A stretch of DNA of 64,000 bases from the NCBI GenBank assembly GCA_018389105.1, contig JACATO010000332.1:1501001-1565000 (forward strand). The letters are read 5' to 3'. The stretch is from Nautilus pompilius (Eukaryota; Mollusca; Cephalopoda; Nautilida; Nautilidae). The notes under the pieces are model-generated. The model saw only the letters and a list, made by a program, of their open reading frames with translations. It did not search any database and was not told the origin of the DNA. The translations under genes and the position numbers were made by a program. Every line of letters starts with the position of its first letter. The stretch's first letter is position 1. Shown one piece after another: positions 61,501 through 64,000 of the stretch.

Positions 61501-63866
61501 TTTCGATTTAATCAGTTAATTAAGGTGGCATAAATCAAAAGTAAATCGCGATTTCAGATACTTTCTTAAAAGGTTTTATTATCCCTTTTCCATGTTGATA
61601 TACAGATGTACCTATTCACTGACAACTGCGAAATTAGAGAACAGAAGTAACACGAGGAACCACTTAAGCTAAGGTGAATAAACAGGTAACCCACCTTCCC
61701 CGGGATCTAGGTGATTTAAACATTGTACATGTAACACAAGCAAAATCATTGCTCACCAAATTAAAAACGTGCTGTATATCATAAGAGATAATGGTAATAC
61801 CAATCATTTTAATATAACGATATTCACCCTAGGCAGCGAACATAGAATCTACCAAAAGCTAAGCAATAACCTCAACAGACTCCATAGATCTATCTTAGAA
61901 GTATTGAGATTTACAAAACCTAGCGCACGTCTCAGTCTCTGAGTCCATCTATCGGCGGATATGGGAAGGTTGTCTCAACTCAGCGCTTCTTCCATGAAAG
62001 ACATTTTGGAGTAACTCTATTACTTGGTACTCCCTGCAAGGAAAATAGTCACAAATAGAAATTGATAGTTTCCCCAGATGTCTCGTATGTAAGAGGCTGG
62101 ATTACATGGTCATCCATAGTATCTTTACCTGCCCGTAGCATGAAGATCTGTGTAACTCGGTCCAAATTTTGTTTTAAGGTATCACAGTCGTCAGCACAGA
62201 CTTAATCTCTACCGGCGGGTTTTTGGGTGCATCCCTATAATATTAAAAAAAAAAACTCTTTCGAAATTCCTGGCTACATCTCTTCAACAGATAGCTTGTG
62301 GTATCCGCTGGGCTTCAGAGGGAGTAAGGTGTGCTCCATCCGAATTAATATTTTATACGCAGATAATACGTGGCACGATCTCCAGCTCGCTTGACAAGGA
62401 GACATTAGGCCGCCTGCAGAACAAAAAGTTAACTTTGCACGTTTATATATGCTTCTAAAAAAAAAAAAAAGTAAAACTTATCTCTACTTAGAACAGTCTC
62501 CTCGGTTAAAAAATGTTTTTTTTTTTTTTCAGCAAGACCGAATGTAGTAAAAATTCGATACTGCGCTGATTAGCTGCCAGGCTTTGATTGAATGGAATGC
62601 CTTGGCGAGGTCACGAAGGTGACAGAAGGGGTGCCGTTTTTCTTTGTGAACTAAAACGGATTTTGTTACGAATCAGAGGGGCAAAGAGGAACAGATGAAA
62701 GCTTTCCTTGACCCGCTCCCAAACAACACATTAGCTGATAAATTGAAAAGAAACTTTGCAAATTAAATCTAACTGACCGAGCATGAAGGTGAGTTCAGGC
62801 TTGCACGTAAACATTTAAATGGAGCCGCAACGCTGATGAATATTTACGCTGTCGTAGCAGATGTGACGAATTATCTTTATCGCCAGGTTATTTAAAGTAC
62901 ATCTGCGGTAATTATATACATTTCGTGCTCATTCACTGTGACCGGGATATTTCTACTTTAATTAACTAACATTTCTAAACATAAAATAAATTAATTAATA
63001 GGGCTGTATTCTGTACTCCTTTTATTTAGCAAACAGATTTATTTCACAAAGTAAAATTATAGGCAGTTTCCATCTACGTGATTTTTTGGGGGAGAGAAGA
63101 CTGAAATAAAACAAAGCCTGTCTATATTACTTATGAAAGGTACCATTGATAAATATATATTACAAGCAGGCTTTAAACCATTAAGAATTACTTCAAAGTA
63201 AAATTTCCATGCACTACAATTGCGGTAGAAAGTAGTGTAGCAAATTTCTCACTGTAATGAAGTCAGTTAATTATTATTCTTAAATTAATCCTCAAATATT
63301 CATTCTTAGATAAGAAACAGATTTGACGTCACAAAACGTTAGACGTTCCGGATATGAAATCTATACTATTTATATTCGGGCCCTAACAAACAGGACTTGA
63401 TTGCTTCCCCTGCAACATCCTTGTTGTGAGTCATGGTGGATTATTTTAGTTTGTTGAAAAATTCTTTGAAAAATCTAGATGGTGAATAAATAACTTTTTA
63501 AAAATAGAGTCATAATGGAGGGTTGCTAGACAACCATCTTTAAAAATCAGACTTCTATTTGCCATGGCATCACGTAAATAGGTTCTCAATATAAATTCAT
63601 ATGCCCTGGGGGAAATTCAGATAAACCATTAAAGCCACATTATAGGCCAGCGACTTTAAACTATATGAACAGACACAAGCCAGAGGATTCTATCTCTCCA
63701 CAAAGGAAAAGGTCTACAAAAACTGGACTTTGAAAGAGAGTGCAGAGTAAGCAATAATATATTTGTAAAAAAAAAAGGAGAATCTCTGAGGTACCAGTTA
63801 CTGTATTTCAATGTCAGTTGTTACCAGGGTGATTTTCAAGTTAAGAGAAGCCATTAAAACGTTCAT
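58557..63866. other. Upstream flank of the esterase-fold gene; no gene recognised
   Basis: The promoter of the esterase-fold gene should lie just above 58556. A TATATA near 58725 on the minus strand is the only candidate and is weak. Frames at 59576-59767, 60018-60212 (minus), 60755-60964 (minus) and 61218-61469 have no recognisable domain. Positions 61650-62400 are less AT-rich and may be decayed repeat DNA. Confidence 0.5.
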
Positions 63867-64000
63867 ATGGGTCTTGGACGTCCTAACCAAAAGAACAGAG
63901 GTTTTGCAGTGGAGAATTCAAACGATGACAGTCGGCTGCAAATGTATCGCAACATGTTCAGGTATCTACAAAACTATCAGTTATCTTCAGATTACGGGAT
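63867..64000 (+). CDS. Possible gene start running off the right edge
   Basis: ATG at 63867 opens a frame that stays open for 44 codons to the end of the window. It begins MGLGRPNQKNRGFAVENSN and includes RLQMYRNMFRYLQNYQLSS. An in-frame TAA lies three codons upstream of the ATG. Composition is polar with several Arg and Tyr and looks plausible for a protein, but no family is recognised and the frame is cut by the window. Confidence 0.25.
   Translation, partial: MGLGRPNQKNRGFAVENSNDDSRLQMYRNMFRYLQNYQLSSDYG

Overview
This is nuclear DNA from an invertebrate animal, most likely a lophotrochozoan such as a mollusc; the sequence alone does not settle the species. The reasons are split genes with GT/AG introns and kilobase-scale introns, AT-rich intergenic DNA with long ATT, GA and CA tracts, tRNA-derived SINEs, and many Tc1/mariner and hAT transposon copies of different ages. 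There are no bacterial or viral operons, no CRISPR array and no convincing true tRNA or rRNA gene. Most of the window is non-coding.

Two host genes are well supported, both on the minus strand. (1) Positions 58556 down to 53044 hold a four-exon gene for a 648-residue single-pass membrane protein of the cholinesterase/carboxylesterase fold. It has a signal peptide, a nearly complete esterase domain in one exon, a 35-nt microexon, a transmembrane exon and a short cytoplasmic tail ending in T-K-L. It keeps the nucleophile serine but lacks the catalytic Glu and His, so it looks like a cholinesterase-like adhesion molecule (neuroligin/gliotactin/neurotactin type). All splice phases agree. (2) Positions 48222 down to 40854 hold the first two coding exons of a secreted or GPI-anchored Ly6/uPAR (three-finger) protein, with a 7.2-kb intron; the 3' exon or exons were not found with confidence. 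The two genes are neighbours in the same orientation, separated by about 4.8 kb that contains a mariner copy.

The rest is transposon territory. Three elements have recognisable ends: a Tc1 element at 4989-6527, close to a type common in fishes, with two stops and a small deletion over the catalytic Glu; a Tc1 element at 36251-37893 with one stop and one frameshift; and a mariner at 51245-52531 with frameshifts. Older relics, found from short matches to transposase motifs in mixed frames, lie at 1741-2180, 2920-3346, 7560-8139, 14560-15325, 35380-35830, possibly 39190-39700 (all Tc1/mariner), and 42890-43500 (hAT). SINEs lie at 28742-29087 (tRNA head, V-SINE-like body, 8-bp target duplication) and, as two copies of another family, at 35056-35183 and 50916-51028. 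A GA-rich minisatellite of about 15 units covers 19500-20257.

Several short open frames and possible exons are listed at low confidence because they could be ends of genes outside the window or decayed coding DNA. The most interesting items are the catalytically dead esterase-fold receptor beside a Ly6 gene, a 31-bp hairpin in its third intron that is fully paired only on the gene's sense strand, and the fish-like Tc1 copy, which suggests horizontal transfer.
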